A stretch of 64,000 nucleotides of DNA from Microbacterium sp. LWO14-1.2 (GTDB lineage: Bacteria; Actinomycetota; Actinomycetes; Actinomycetales; Microbacteriaceae): positions 2,356,001-2,420,000 of the forward strand of contig NZ_CP151633.1 of assembly GCF_038397715.1 (NCBI RefSeq). Reading direction: 5' to 3'. Shown here in pieces: positions 51,233 through 59,493 of the stretch (position 1 is its first letter; every line of letters starts with the position of its first letter). Made by a program: the position numbers and the translations under genes. The notes beneath the pieces were generated by a model, which was not told where the DNA came from, searched no databases, and saw only the letters and a program-made list of their open reading frames with translations.

Positions 51233-51793
51233 GTGAACGTGATCTGGCGCACCCTCCTCGTGATCCTCGCAGCCCGCCGTCGCGCACGGCGTGGCAAGAC
51301 CCTCGATCCGACCGCCGTCGGCACCATCCGGCTGACGACGCTGCCCAGCGACATCGACATCCTGCGGCACATGAACAACGGCCGGTACCTGTCGCTGTTC
51401 GACCTCGGTCGCTGGGATCTGCTCATCCGCACGGGACTCCTCGACGCCATGAAGGATCGCGGCTGGTACGCGGTCGTCTCCAGCGAGACGATCACGTTCC
51501 GCAAGTCGCTGCAGCTGTGGCAGCGGTTCGAGGTGCAGTCCCGATTCATCGGGCACGACGAGAAGGCCCTCTTCATGGAGCACCGCGCCGTCGTCAAGGG
51601 CCAGGTGTACGCGCGAGCGATCGTCCGCGCGCGGATGCTGCGCCGCACCGGCGGCACCGTGAGCAACGAAGAGCTCTTCGCCGCCGTCGGCAAGCCGGAG
51701 GGCGTGCGGGAGATCGACGCCTGGGTGCACGACTGGGCCGCGGCATCCGCTCTGCCTCCCGTGCGCATGCCCGCGCCGAGCGAGTGGAGCTGA
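51233..51793 (+). CDS. Hotdog-fold thioesterase-like protein
   Basis: 186-residue protein of the acyl-ACP/acyl-CoA thioesterase (4HBT-like) group. A basic hydrophobic N-terminus (VNVIWRTLLVILAARRRARR) is followed by DIDILRHMNNGRYLSLFDLGRWDL, the hotdog active-site strand. GTG 51233 is chosen over GTG 51206 because the homologous region begins there and TACGAT stands 8 nt upstream. Coupled to the SDR gene 4 bp downstream. Acyl substrate unknown. Confidence 0.85.
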   Translation: MNVIWRTLLVILAARRRARRGKTLDPTAVGTIRLTTLPSDIDILRHMNNGRYLSLFDLGRWDLLIRTGLLDAMKDRGWYAVVSSETITFRKSLQLWQRFEVQSRFIGHDEKALFMEHRAVVKGQVYARAIVRARMLRRTGGTVSNEELFAAVGKPEGVREIDAWVHDWAAASALPPVRMPAPSEWS

Positions 51794-51797
51794 CGGC

Positions 51798-52649
51798 ATG
51801 ACGGATGCCGGCACGCACCGCCCCGCACGCACGCTGCTCGTCGGGTGCGGCGCGCTCGGCACGGCGCTCGGCGAGCGGCTCGTCGCCGAGGGAGGCGAGG
51901 TCACGGCGATCCGTCGCGACGCCTCGGGACTGCCTGCCGCGTTCTCGACGATCGAGGCCGACCTGCGGCATCCGCTCTCGTCGCCACTGCCGGCGTTCGA
52001 CGCCGTCGTCGTCACGCTGCCGCCGGGCACCGGGCCGGAGGGTTCGATCTACCCCGCCGCGCTCACGCACCTCGCCGCCGCTCTGCCCGCTCGCCCGGAG
52101 CGCGTGCTCTTCGTCTCGTCGACCAGGGTGTTCGAGGGGTACGGCTCGCAGGAGTTCGGCGGATCCGACGGGCGCGCCCCGCTCACCGAGGCCGACCCGA
52201 CGCTCACGACGGGTGAGCGCGGCGATGCTCTCGTCGAGGGGGAGCAGCTCGCCGTCGACCTGCTCGGGGCGATCGTCGTGCGCCCCGCCGGCATCTACGG
52301 TCCCGGGCGCGACTCGCTGATCCGCCGCGTGCGCGAGGGCGCCGCCGTCGACCACGAGCGCCGCACCAACCGCATCCACGAATCCGATCTCGTGCGGCTC
52401 CTCGACGTGCTCCTGCGCGCCGACGCCCCACCCGCCCTCGTGCACGCGATCGACCGGGAGCCCGTCCGGCTCAGTGCGGTCGTGGCGCACATCGCCTCAC
52501 GGCTGGGCGTCGCGGCTCCGCCGCAGAGCGAGGGGGATGCCGGCGGCGGCACCGTGCTCGACGGGAGCCTCGCCCACGGGCTGCTGGGCGAGCTGTCGTA
52601 CCCGACGTTCCGCGAGGGGTACGACGAGATGCTGGCAGCGGGCAGCTGA
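51798..52649 (+). CDS. NAD(P)-dependent epimerase/YeeZ-like SDR
   Basis: 283-residue atypical extended SDR. Nucleotide motif LLVGCGALGTALGERL near residue 13 (GCGxLG form rather than GxxGxxG), Ser in FVSSTRVFEGYG, then VVRPAGIYGPGRDSL. The usual YxxxK Tyr is not evident (GERGDALVEGEQL in that place), as in YeeZ-type proteins. Function unknown. Co-transcribed with the thioesterase. Confidence 0.83.
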   Translation: MTDAGTHRPARTLLVGCGALGTALGERLVAEGGEVTAIRRDASGLPAAFSTIEADLRHPLSSPLPAFDAVVVTLPPGTGPEGSIYPAALTHLAAALPARPERVLFVSSTRVFEGYGSQEFGGSDGRAPLTEADPTLTTGERGDALVEGEQLAVDLLGAIVVRPAGIYGPGRDSLIRRVREGAAVDHERRTNRIHESDLVRLLDVLLRADAPPALVHAIDREPVRLSAVVAHIASRLGVAAPPQSEGDAGGGTVLDGSLAHGLLGELSYPTFREGYDEMLAAGS

Positions 52650-52652
52650 CCC

Positions 52653-52737
52653 CGCCGACCCACCCCCTTCTGCGCGAGCCACCCCTCTGCGGCCCGAACG
52701 AACAGGGGTGGGTCGCGCACAAGGGGGTGGGTCGGCG
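52653..52737. repeat. GAGCCACC/GACCCACC nested hairpin, copy 2
   Basis: 85-bp element with a perfect 17-bp outer stem CGCCGACCCACCCCCTT / AAGGGGGTGGGTCGGCG and an inner near-perfect stem GCGCGAGCCACCCCT / AGGGGTGGGTCGCGC. Shares TGCGCGAGCCACCCCTCTGC with 18402-18421. Placed right after the SDR stop, before putA. Confidence 0.82.
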
Positions 52738-52816
52738 TTGAGACGGGGGGGGCGAGCGCGAGGCGCGGCGGCGCGGGGGCGCGAGGAGAGGGGGCGCGCG
52801 GTAATAGCCTGAGCAC

Positions 52817-55800
52817 ATGGCCGACCCGATGCCGTCTGCAGACCCGTCCGACACTTTCGCGGACCGCGCGATCGACCTCGCCCGCCGCTGGGTGACCGAG
52901 GCGGCGGCCGCCGACGTCGACCCCGCCGCCGAGCGCCTCGCCGGAGTGCTGCAGGACACCAACGGCCTCCCGTTCACGCTCGGCTTCGTCGACGGCGTCA
53001 TGCGCCCCGAGAGCCTGGGCGCCGCGGCATCCCAGCTCCACCGCATCGCGCCGATCGTGCCCGAGTTCCTGCCCTGGTACCTGCGCTCCGCCGTGCGGCT
53101 GGGTGGCGGCGTCGCGCCGATCCTGCCCGCACCCGTCGTGCCCATCGCTCGCCGCGTGCTGCGCGAGATGGTGGGCCACCTCGTCGTCGACGCGCGCCCC
53201 GCGAAGCTCGGCCCGGCCATCGCGAAGATCCGCGAGTCCGGTGCGCGCCTCAACCTCAACCTGCTCGGCGAGGCCGTGCTCGGCGAGGCCGAGGCGAAGC
53301 GCCGGCTCGACGGCATCCACGATCTGATCCGACGCCCCGACGTCGACTACGTCTCGGTCAAGGTCTCGGCGATCATCAGCCACATCTCGATGTGGGCGTT
53401 CGACGAGGTCGTGGAGGCCGTCGTCGACCGCCTGCTCCCGCTGTATCTCACGGCGGCGTCCGACCGCACCTTCATCAACCTCGACATGGAGGAGTACCGC
53501 GACCTCGATCTGACCATCGCCGTGTTCACGCGCATCCTCGAAGACCCGCGACTGCAGGGGCTCGAGGCTGGGATCGTGCTGCAGGCATACCTGCCGGACG
53601 CGCTACCCGCGCTGCAGGAGCTCACGGCCTGGGCGCAGGAGCGCGTCGCGCACGGCGGGGCGCCGATCAAGGTGCGGCTCGTGAAGGGGGCGAACCTCGC
53701 GATGGAGCGCGTCGAGGCGACCATGCACGGCTGGCCAACGGCGACCTACGACACCAAGGTCGACACCGACGCGAACTACCTGCGCTGCCTCGACTGGGCG
53801 CTGCGCCCCGAGAACGTGGCGGCGGTGCGGCTCGGGATCGCCGGGCACAACCTGTTCGGCATCGCGTACGCGTGGCTGCTCGCTGGAGAGCGGGGCGTGC
53901 GTGGAGCGACGGGGGCGGGCGCGGGTCCCGGCTCCCAGCCCCCGATCGAGTTCGAGATGCTGCTCGGCATGGCGCAGGGACAGGTGCAGGCCGTCTCCCG
54001 CGAGGTCGGCGAGGTGCTGCTGTACGTGCCCGTGGTGAGGCCCGACGAGTTCGACGTCGCGATCAGCTACCTCGTGCGGCGCCTGGAGGAGAACGCCTCT
54101 CCCGAGAACTTCCTCTCCGCGGCCTTCCGGCTGGGCGACGACCAGGCGCTGTTCGTGCGGGAGCAGGACCGCTTCCTCGACGCGCTCGAGCGCTCGACGT
54201 CGCCCACGCTGCGCACCGGGCCTCGTCGCACGCAGGACCGCCTCGCGCCCGTGCACGAATCGGTCCGGCCCGCCCCCGTCGCCCCCGCGCCGGAGGAGGA
54301 CCTCACCAAGGCCGTGCTCGGCATCTCGCGCGGATCCGACGACACCGGCGCCCCGTTCCTGGAGACGGCGGTGTACTCGCCGCGCGAACTCGACCGCGCG
54401 GGCGACGGCGCCCCCGGATTCTCGAACACCGCCGACACCGATCCCGCCCTGCCGGCGAACCGCGAGTGGGCGGTCGGGGTGCGGGAGCGGATCGCGTCGT
54501 CGACGCTCGGCGACGACACGATCGCCGCCGCTCGCGTCGACGACGCCGGCGTGCTCGACACCACGATCGCGCGCACGCGGGGTGCCGGCGGGCAGTGGGG
54601 CGCGCGCCCCGCCGCCGAGCGTGCCGAGGTGCTGCTGCGCGCGGCCGCCGCGCTCGAGAGCCGCCGCGGCGACCTCATCGAGGTCGCCGCGGCCGAGACC
54701 GGCAAGGTGTTCGCCGAAGCCGACGTCGAGGTCAGCGAGGCCGTCGACTTCGCGCGCTACTACGCGGCGACCGCTCGAGAACTGGATGCCGTCGCCGGCG
54801 CCTCGTTCGTGCCGGCGGGCGTCACGGTGGTGGCCCCGCCGTGGAACTTCCCGCTCGCGATCCCCTCGGGAGGAGTGCTCGCCGCGCTCGCCGCCGGCTC
54901 GGGCGTCGTGTTCAAGCCGGCGCCGCAGTCGCGCCGCTGCGCCGCGGTGATCGCCGAGACCCTGTGGCAGGCGGGCGTGCCGCGCGACGCGCTCGCCCTC
55001 GTCGACATCGAGGAAGGCGACCTGGGGCGGGAGCTCATCACGCACCAGGGCGTCGACCGCGTCATCCTCACCGGCTCCTGGGAGACCGCGGCGCTCTTCC
55101 GCTCCTGGCGTCCCGACCTGCCGCTGCTCGCGGAGACCAGCGGCAAGAACGCCATGATCGTCACCCCGTCGGCCGACCTCGACCTCGCGGTGTCCGACCT
55201 CGTGCGCAGCGCGTTCGGGCACGCGGGGCAGAAGTGCTCGGCGGCATCCCTCGCCATCCTCGTCGGACCGGTCGGGCGCTCGCAGCGGTTCGCCCGTCAG
55301 CTCGCCGACGCGACGCGATCGCTGCACGTCGGCTGGCCGACCGACCCTTTGGCCGAGGTCGGACCCGTGATCGAGCGTCCGCAGGGCAAGCTCGCGTGGG
55401 CGCTCACCGAACTCGAGGGCGAGGAGCAGTGGCTCATCGAGCCGGCCGTCTCCGCCGACGATCAGACCGGACGACTGTGGCGTCCCGGCATCCGCGTCGG
55501 CGTGCAGGCGGGATCGCGCTTCCACACCGAGGAGTTCTTCGGACCCGTGCTCGGCGTCATGCACGCCCCGACCCTCGAGCGCGCGATCGAGCTGCAGAAC
55601 GCCGTCGCATACGGTCTCACCGCGGGGCTGTACACGCAGGACCCCGCCGAGCTCGCGCTGTGGCTCGACCGCGTGCAGGCCGGCAACCTGTACGTGAACC
55701 GCGGCATCACCGGCGCGATCGTGCAGCGTCAGCCGTTCGGCGGCTGGAAGCGCTCGTCGGTCGGACCCGGCGCGAAGGCCGGCGGCCCGAACTACCTCAT

Positions 55801-56470
55801 CGGCCTGGGATCGTGGCGGTCGCGGGCCACGGGCCCGGTGTCGAGCACGCTGCATCTGCGCGGCCTCGATGCCCGGATCACGGCCCTGATCGAGTCGGCC
55901 CAGCCGTCGCTCGACTACGAGGCGTTCGAGTGGCTGCGTCGCTCGGCGCTCTCGGATGCGCTCGCCTGGGATCGCGAGTTCGGCAAGGTGCGCGACGTGT
56001 CGCGGCTCGGCGTCGAGCGGAACCTCTTCCGGTACCGGCCGGTGCCCGTAGGGATCCGCGCCACGTCGGACGCGGGCTGGCAGGAGCTGCTGCGCGTCGT
56101 CATCGCGGCGGTGCGCGCCGGCGCCCCGTTCACGCTGTCGACCCCGGTCGGGCTGCCCGCGGCCGTGCGCCACGCGCTCGGAGACGTGGGGGCCACGGTC
56201 TATCTCGAGAGCGACGAGGACTGGATCGAGCGGATGCAGGCCGACGGCCACCCGTCGCGCGTCCGGCTCGTCGGCACGCGCGCGTCGGTCGGCGAGCTGC
56301 GCCGATCGCTCGCCGGCGCCGTCGGCGGCGACCCCGACCTCGCGGTGTACGACGGCGAGGTGACGTCGGCGGCGCGCATCGAGCTGCTGCCCTTCGTGCA
56401 CGAGCAGGCCATCGCCATCACGGCCCACCGCTACGGCAACCCGGACGACTGGAGCGCCGAGGTCATCTGA
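52817..56470 (+). CDS. putA: Bifunctional proline dehydrogenase / P5C dehydrogenase
   Basis: 1217-residue PutA. The N-terminal proline-dehydrogenase barrel (about residues 80-470) has RLVKGANLAMERVEA and YDTKVDTDANYL, then the flavin-domain RRLEENASPENFL. A linker with Pro/Ala and acidic stretches follows (470-560), then the ALDH domain with PPWNFPLAIPSGG, base Glu in LAETSGKNA and catalytic Cys807 in GQKCSA. A ~180-residue C-terminal extension completes it. There is no N-terminal ribbon-helix-helix, so it is not a DNA-binding PutA. Converts proline to glutamate at the membrane. It can also oxidise the P5C made by RocD at 59.5 kb. Confidence 0.95.
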   Translation: MADPMPSADPSDTFADRAIDLARRWVTEAAAADVDPAAERLAGVLQDTNGLPFTLGFVDGVMRPESLGAAASQLHRIAPIVPEFLPWYLRSAVRLGGGVAPILPAPVVPIARRVLREMVGHLVVDARPAKLGPAIAKIRESGARLNLNLLGEAVLGEAEAKRRLDGIHDLIRRPDVDYVSVKVSAIISHISMWAFDEVVEAVVDRLLPLYLTAASDRTFINLDMEEYRDLDLTIAVFTRILEDPRLQGLEAGIVLQAYLPDALPALQELTAWAQERVAHGGAPIKVRLVKGANLAMERVEATMHGWPTATYDTKVDTDANYLRCLDWALRPENVAAVRLGIAGHNLFGIAYAWLLAGERGVRGATGAGAGPGSQPPIEFEMLLGMAQGQVQAVSREVGEVLLYVPVVRPDEFDVAISYLVRRLEENASPENFLSAAFRLGDDQALFVREQDRFLDALERSTSPTLRTGPRRTQDRLAPVHESVRPAPVAPAPEEDLTKAVLGISRGSDDTGAPFLETAVYSPRELDRAGDGAPGFSNTADTDPALPANREWAVGVRERIASSTLGDDTIAAARVDDAGVLDTTIARTRGAGGQWGARPAAERAEVLLRAAAALESRRGDLIEVAAAETGKVFAEADVEVSEAVDFARYYAATARELDAVAGASFVPAGVTVVAPPWNFPLAIPSGGVLAALAAGSGVVFKPAPQSRRCAAVIAETLWQAGVPRDALALVDIEEGDLGRELITHQGVDRVILTGSWETAALFRSWRPDLPLLAETSGKNAMIVTPSADLDLAVSDLVRSAFGHAGQKCSAASLAILVGPVGRSQRFARQLADATRSLHVGWPTDPLAEVGPVIERPQGKLAWALTELEGEEQWLIEPAVSADDQTGRLWRPGIRVGVQAGSRFHTEEFFGPVLGVMHAPTLERAIELQNAVAYGLTAGLYTQDPAELALWLDRVQAGNLYVNRGITGAIVQRQPFGGWKRSSVGPGAKAGGPNYLIGLGSWRSRATGPVSSTLHLRGLDARITALIESAQPSLDYEAFEWLRRSALSDALAWDREFGKVRDVSRLGVERNLFRYRPVPVGIRATSDAGWQELLRVVIAAVRAGAPFTLSTPVGLPAAVRHALGDVGATVYLESDEDWIERMQADGHPSRVRLVGTRASVGELRRSLAGAVGGDPDLAVYDGEVTSAARIELLPFVHEQAIAITAHRYGNPDDWSAEVI

Positions 56471-56482
56471 GCGGGCCCGCCG

Positions 56483-56544
56483 ATTCGAATCGCGCGAATT
56501 ACCACCCGACGACCCTCGGGATTGCAAAGCAGGCGATTCGAAAT
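56483..56544. repeat. TTCGAATCGC palindromic element, copy 6
   Basis: 62-bp element with arms ATTCGAATCGC / GCGATTCGAAAT and TTGCAAAGCAGG in the right half. Begins 12 bp after putA and ends 5 bp before the regulated promoter of the next cassette. Confidence 0.82.
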
Positions 56545-56549
56545 GCGAT

Positions 56550-56617
56550 ATGTAAAAGATTCTTGACACCTGCGCGGGGGCGGCGTACCGTCCCTCATGT
56601 AAACAATCTTTTACATG
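56550..56617 (+). promoter_or_regulatory. Consensus promoter framed by ATGTAAA/TTTACAT operator
   Basis: -35 TTGACA (56563-56568), 17-bp spacer, -10 TACCGT (56586-56591). ATGTAAAAGATT (56550-56561) stands before it and its exact complement AATCTTTTACAT (56605-56616) after it. The downstream copy is itself part of CATGTAAA-n6-TTTACATG (56596-56617). Likely bound by the XRE protein encoded in the same operon. Confidence 0.85.
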
Positions 56618-56627
56618 AGGAGCGGTC

Positions 56628-57062
56628 ATGGTCTACGAGGAGCGCAACGTCTGGGCGGGGCTGATCGTCAGCGTGCTCGTCATCCCCGCGTACATCGTCA
56701 TCGTGCTGCAGCAGGCCGCGAGTACCCCGGTCGCCGAGATCGACTGGCTGCCGCCGATGCTGTGGACCATCGGCGTCGGCATCGTCGCCACCATCGTGGT
56801 CAGCGTCGTCTGGGGGATCGTCGCCGGCGCGCGCGACCCCGACGGCGTCGGCAGATCCGACATCCGCGACCGCGACATCAGCCGCATGGGCGGCCGGGTG
56901 GAGCAGGGATTCCTCGTGATCGCGGGGCTCGCCGTGATCGCCCTGTGCGCGATCGGCGCCGACGTGTTCTGGATCGCGAACGCCATGTTCGCGGGCTTCG
57001 CGGTGTCAGCGGTGGTCGGCGGCGTGGCCCGCGCCATCGCCTACCGTCGGGGTCTCGTCTGA
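56628..57062 (+). CDS. Small four-helix membrane protein of XRE cassette
   Basis: 144-residue integral membrane protein with four hydrophobic segments (residues ~10-30, ~42-66, ~95-115, ~117-135), few charges except a middle loop [24 protein letters not shown]. The build resembles DUF2178-like proteins paired with small HTH regulators. ATG 56628 follows ATGAGGAG, which is also part of the operator. Its stop overlaps the XRE start (TGATG). Possible sensor or target of the regulator; function unknown. Confidence 0.82.
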   Translation: MVYEERNVWAGLIVSVLVIPAYIVIVLQQAASTPVAEIDWLPPMLWTIGVGIVATIVVSVVWGIVAGARDPDGVGRSDIRDRDISRMGGRVEQGFLVIAGLAVIALCAIGADVFWIANAMFAGFAVSAVVGGVARAIAYRRGLV

Positions 57063-57292
57063 TGGTCAAGCCCACCCTCGTCTCCAACAGCATCCGCACG
57101 CACCGCGAGGCCGCGGGGCTGACCCAGGCCGAGCTCGCGCGCTCGATCGGGGTGACGCGCCAGACCCTCATCGCGATCGAGCAGGAGAAGTACTCGCCGA
57201 CCCTCGAGCTCGCCTTCCAGATCGCCCGCGCGTTCGGCGTCGGCCTCGACGATCTCTTCCAGTACCCCGACACCACCCCGAAGGAGGGCTGA
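57062..57292 (+). CDS. Small XRE/Cro-type regulator
   Basis: 76-residue helix-turn-helix protein. [45 protein letters not shown] is a textbook HTH_3 fold, ending at [11 protein letters not shown] with no effector domain. Translationally coupled to the membrane protein and expected to bind the ATGTAAA dyads at their shared promoter. The next gene starts 1 bp after its stop, so the oxidoreductase may be part of the same operon. Confidence 0.9.
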   Translation: MVKPTLVSNSIRTHREAAGLTQAELARSIGVTRQTLIAIEQEKYSPTLELAFQIARAFGVGLDDLFQYPDTTPKEG

Positions 57293-57293
57293 C

Positions 57294-58355
57294 ATGTCCG
57301 CTGCGAACCCCACTCACCGCGATGCTCCGTCCGCCACTCACAGCACCATCCCCGCGTGGAGCCGCGAGACGTACGGCCCCGCCGACGGGGTCCGACTCAC
57401 CGGGATCCCGATGCCCGTACCGCGCCGCGGCGAGGTGGTCGTGCGGGTCGAGGCGACCTCGCTCAACGCCGGCGATGTGCGTCTGCTGCTCGGCGACCCG
57501 CTGCTCGTGCGCCCGGTGTTCGGCCTCACGAAGCCGAAGCACCCCGTCCGCGGCATGGAGGTCGCCGGCACCGTCGTCGAGCTCGGCCCCGACGTGATCG
57601 GCATCGATCTCGGCACCCGGGTCGTGGGCGAACTGGTCGGCGGGGGCGGGCTGGCCTCGCACGTCGCCGTCCCGGCATCCCGCCTCGTACCCGTGCCCGC
57701 CGATGTGGCCTCCGGGATCGCCGCCACCCTCCCGGTGGCCGCCGGCACGGCCTGGCAGGCGCTCGACCTCGCCGGCGTCGGCATCCGCTCGATCGGCGGG
57801 AACCCGGATGCCGCGCCGGGGCGCGTCCTCGTGATCGGCGCCTCGGGCGGAGTCGGCACATTCGCCGTGCAGCTCGCCGCCCTGCGCGGGGCCGAGGTGT
57901 GGGCGACGTGCGGGGAGCGCAACGCGCCTCTCGTCGAGCACCTCGGCGCCGTGCGCACGATCGACCACCGTCGCACACCCCTGTCGACGCTGCCCGGCGG
58001 GCACTTCGATGCCGTGGTCGACATCGCCGGCGGCATCCCGCTGCGCGACCTGCAGCGTCTCGTCAGCGACGGCGGGCGGGTCGTGCTCACCGCCGGGAAC
58101 GGCGGGCACGTGCTGGGGCCGATGCCCCGCATCCTCGCCGCCGCCCTGCGCTCGATCGGGTCGCGTCGCCGCATCCGCTCGCTCATGGCGACGCCGCGGG
58201 CGGAGGTGCTGACCGCACTCCTCGACCTCACCGCCGAGGGGCGCATCACGCCGGTGATCGAGCGCGAATACGGCTTCGCGCGCGCCTCGTCGGCGCTCGC
58301 CCACGTCGAGGCAGGGCACACGGTCGGCAAGGTGGTCGTGCGCGGCGCGGAGTAG
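57294..58355 (+). CDS. MDR-family zinc-less quinone/alcohol oxidoreductase
   Basis: 353-residue medium-chain reductase. GroES-like N-domain (VVVRVEATSLNAGDVRLLLGDP, KPKHPVRGMEVAGTVVELG), then the Rossmann motif VLVIGASGGVGTFAVQLAAL near residue 185. The Cys ligands of zinc alcohol dehydrogenases are absent, so it is quinone-oxidoreductase-like and NADPH-dependent. It begins 1 bp after the XRE gene, suggesting control by the ATGTAAA promoter. Confidence 0.88.
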   Translation: MSAANPTHRDAPSATHSTIPAWSRETYGPADGVRLTGIPMPVPRRGEVVVRVEATSLNAGDVRLLLGDPLLVRPVFGLTKPKHPVRGMEVAGTVVELGPDVIGIDLGTRVVGELVGGGGLASHVAVPASRLVPVPADVASGIAATLPVAAGTAWQALDLAGVGIRSIGGNPDAAPGRVLVIGASGGVGTFAVQLAALRGAEVWATCGERNAPLVEHLGAVRTIDHRRTPLSTLPGGHFDAVVDIAGGIPLRDLQRLVSDGGRVVLTAGNGGHVLGPMPRILAAALRSIGSRRRIRSLMATPRAEVLTALLDLTAEGRITPVIEREYGFARASSALAHVEAGHTVGKVVVRGAE

Positions 58356-58382
58356 TCGGCGTCGACTCGCGGATGCCGGCCG

Positions 58383-58443
58383 ATTCGAATCGCCTGAATC
58401 GCAGAACTCGGGGGTCGAAAGTTGCCAGGTGCGCGATTCGAAA
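58383..58443. repeat. TTCGAATCGC palindromic element, copy 7
   Basis: 61-bp element with arms TTCGAATCGC / GCGATTCGAA, interior GGTCGAAAGTTGCC. It starts 27 bp after the oxidoreductase stop. The remaining 160 bp up to ddaH hold no other recognisable feature. Confidence 0.82.
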
Positions 58444-58602
58444 CCGCTCAGCGCTCTGGCCCCGGTCAGGCGACGGGTGACACAATGGGTGTCGGCGTGC
58501 TCGAGTCGCATCTTCCCCGAGCGCCGACTCCCTCGGAGCGGCACGGGTCGAAGGACCGCCGGGCCCCTGGACAGCGTCCGCCGCATCCGTTCGAGGAGCT
58601 CC

Positions 58603-59493
58603 ATGTCTGTCGAAACCACTGCGTCCGAGGCCACCGCCACCGAAGCCACCGCGCGCACGGCGCACCACCGCCGCTACCTGATGTGCAAGCCGTCGCACTT
58701 CACCGTGAACTACTCCATCAACCCGTGGATGGAGCCCTCGAAGCCCACCGACACCGACCGGGCCGTGGCACAGTGGCAGAAGCTGCACGACCTGTACCTG
58801 GAGCTGGGCCACGAGGTCGAGCTCATCGAGCCGCTCGCCGGATACCCCGACATGGTCTACACCGCCAACGGCGGCTTCGTGATCGACGGCCGCGCCTACG
58901 TGCCCGAGTTCCGCTTCGTGGAGCGCCAGGGCGAGGCGCCCGCATTCGCCGAGTGGTTCCGCGGCGCGGGCTTCGACACGGTCATGCCCGAAGAGGTCAA
59001 CGAGGGTGAGGGCGACTTCCTGCTCGTCGGCGACGTGATCCTCGCCGGCACCGGGTTCCGCTCCACCGGCGACAGCCACCGCGAGGTGGGCGAGGTCTTC
59101 GGCCGCGAGGTCGTGTCGCTGAACCTCATCGATCCGCGCTTCTACCACCTCGACACGGCCATCGCGGTGCTCGACCCCGTGCAGGGCGTCGAGAACGGCG
59201 GACCCGAGCACGCCAACATCGCCTACCTGCCCGGCGCCTTCGACGACGCGAGCCGCGCCGAGCTCGAGAAGCGCTTCCCCGATGCGATCCTCGTGTCGGA
59301 CGAGGACGGCGCCGTGTTCGGCCTGAACTCCGCGAGCGACGGATACAACGTCGTCATCTCGCCGCGGGCGGTGGGCTTCGAGAAGCAGCTGCGCGAGCGC
59401 GGCTACAACCCGATCATGGTCGACCTGTCGGAGCTGCTGCTCGGCGGCGGCGGCATCAAGTGCTGCACGCTCGAGCTGCGGGGTGCGAAGTGA
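58603..59493 (+). CDS. ddaH: Dimethylargininase-family amidinohydrolase
   Basis: 296-residue amidinotransferase-fold enzyme. The substrate-binding Asp is in YPDMVYTANGGFV near residue 85, the catalytic His182 in FYHLDTAIAVL, and the catalytic Cys287 in GGGIKCC near the C-terminus, in the family's order. ATG 58603 follows GAGGAG. A Thr/Ala/Glu-rich ~20-residue leader precedes the core. GTGA overlap with rocD. Standard activity is methylarginine to citrulline. In this gene pair, direct use of arginine is an alternative worth considering. Confidence 0.87.
   Translation: MSVETTASEATATEATARTAHHRRYLMCKPSHFTVNYSINPWMEPSKPTDTDRAVAQWQKLHDLYLELGHEVELIEPLAGYPDMVYTANGGFVIDGRAYVPEFRFVERQGEAPAFAEWFRGAGFDTVMPEEVNEGEGDFLLVGDVILAGTGFRSTGDSHREVGEVFGREVVSLNLIDPRFYHLDTAIAVLDPVQGVENGGPEHANIAYLPGAFDDASRAELEKRFPDAILVSDEDGAVFGLNSASDGYNVVISPRAVGFEKQLRERGYNPIMVDLSELLLGGGGIKCCTLELRGAK

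Noticed and set aside
53392..56664. 1090-codon frame inside putA and a 1008-codon frame on its opposite strand (53603-56629)
   Set aside because: Both are Arg/His/Gly-rich shadows of the perfectly conserved putA frame, with no recognisable domain.
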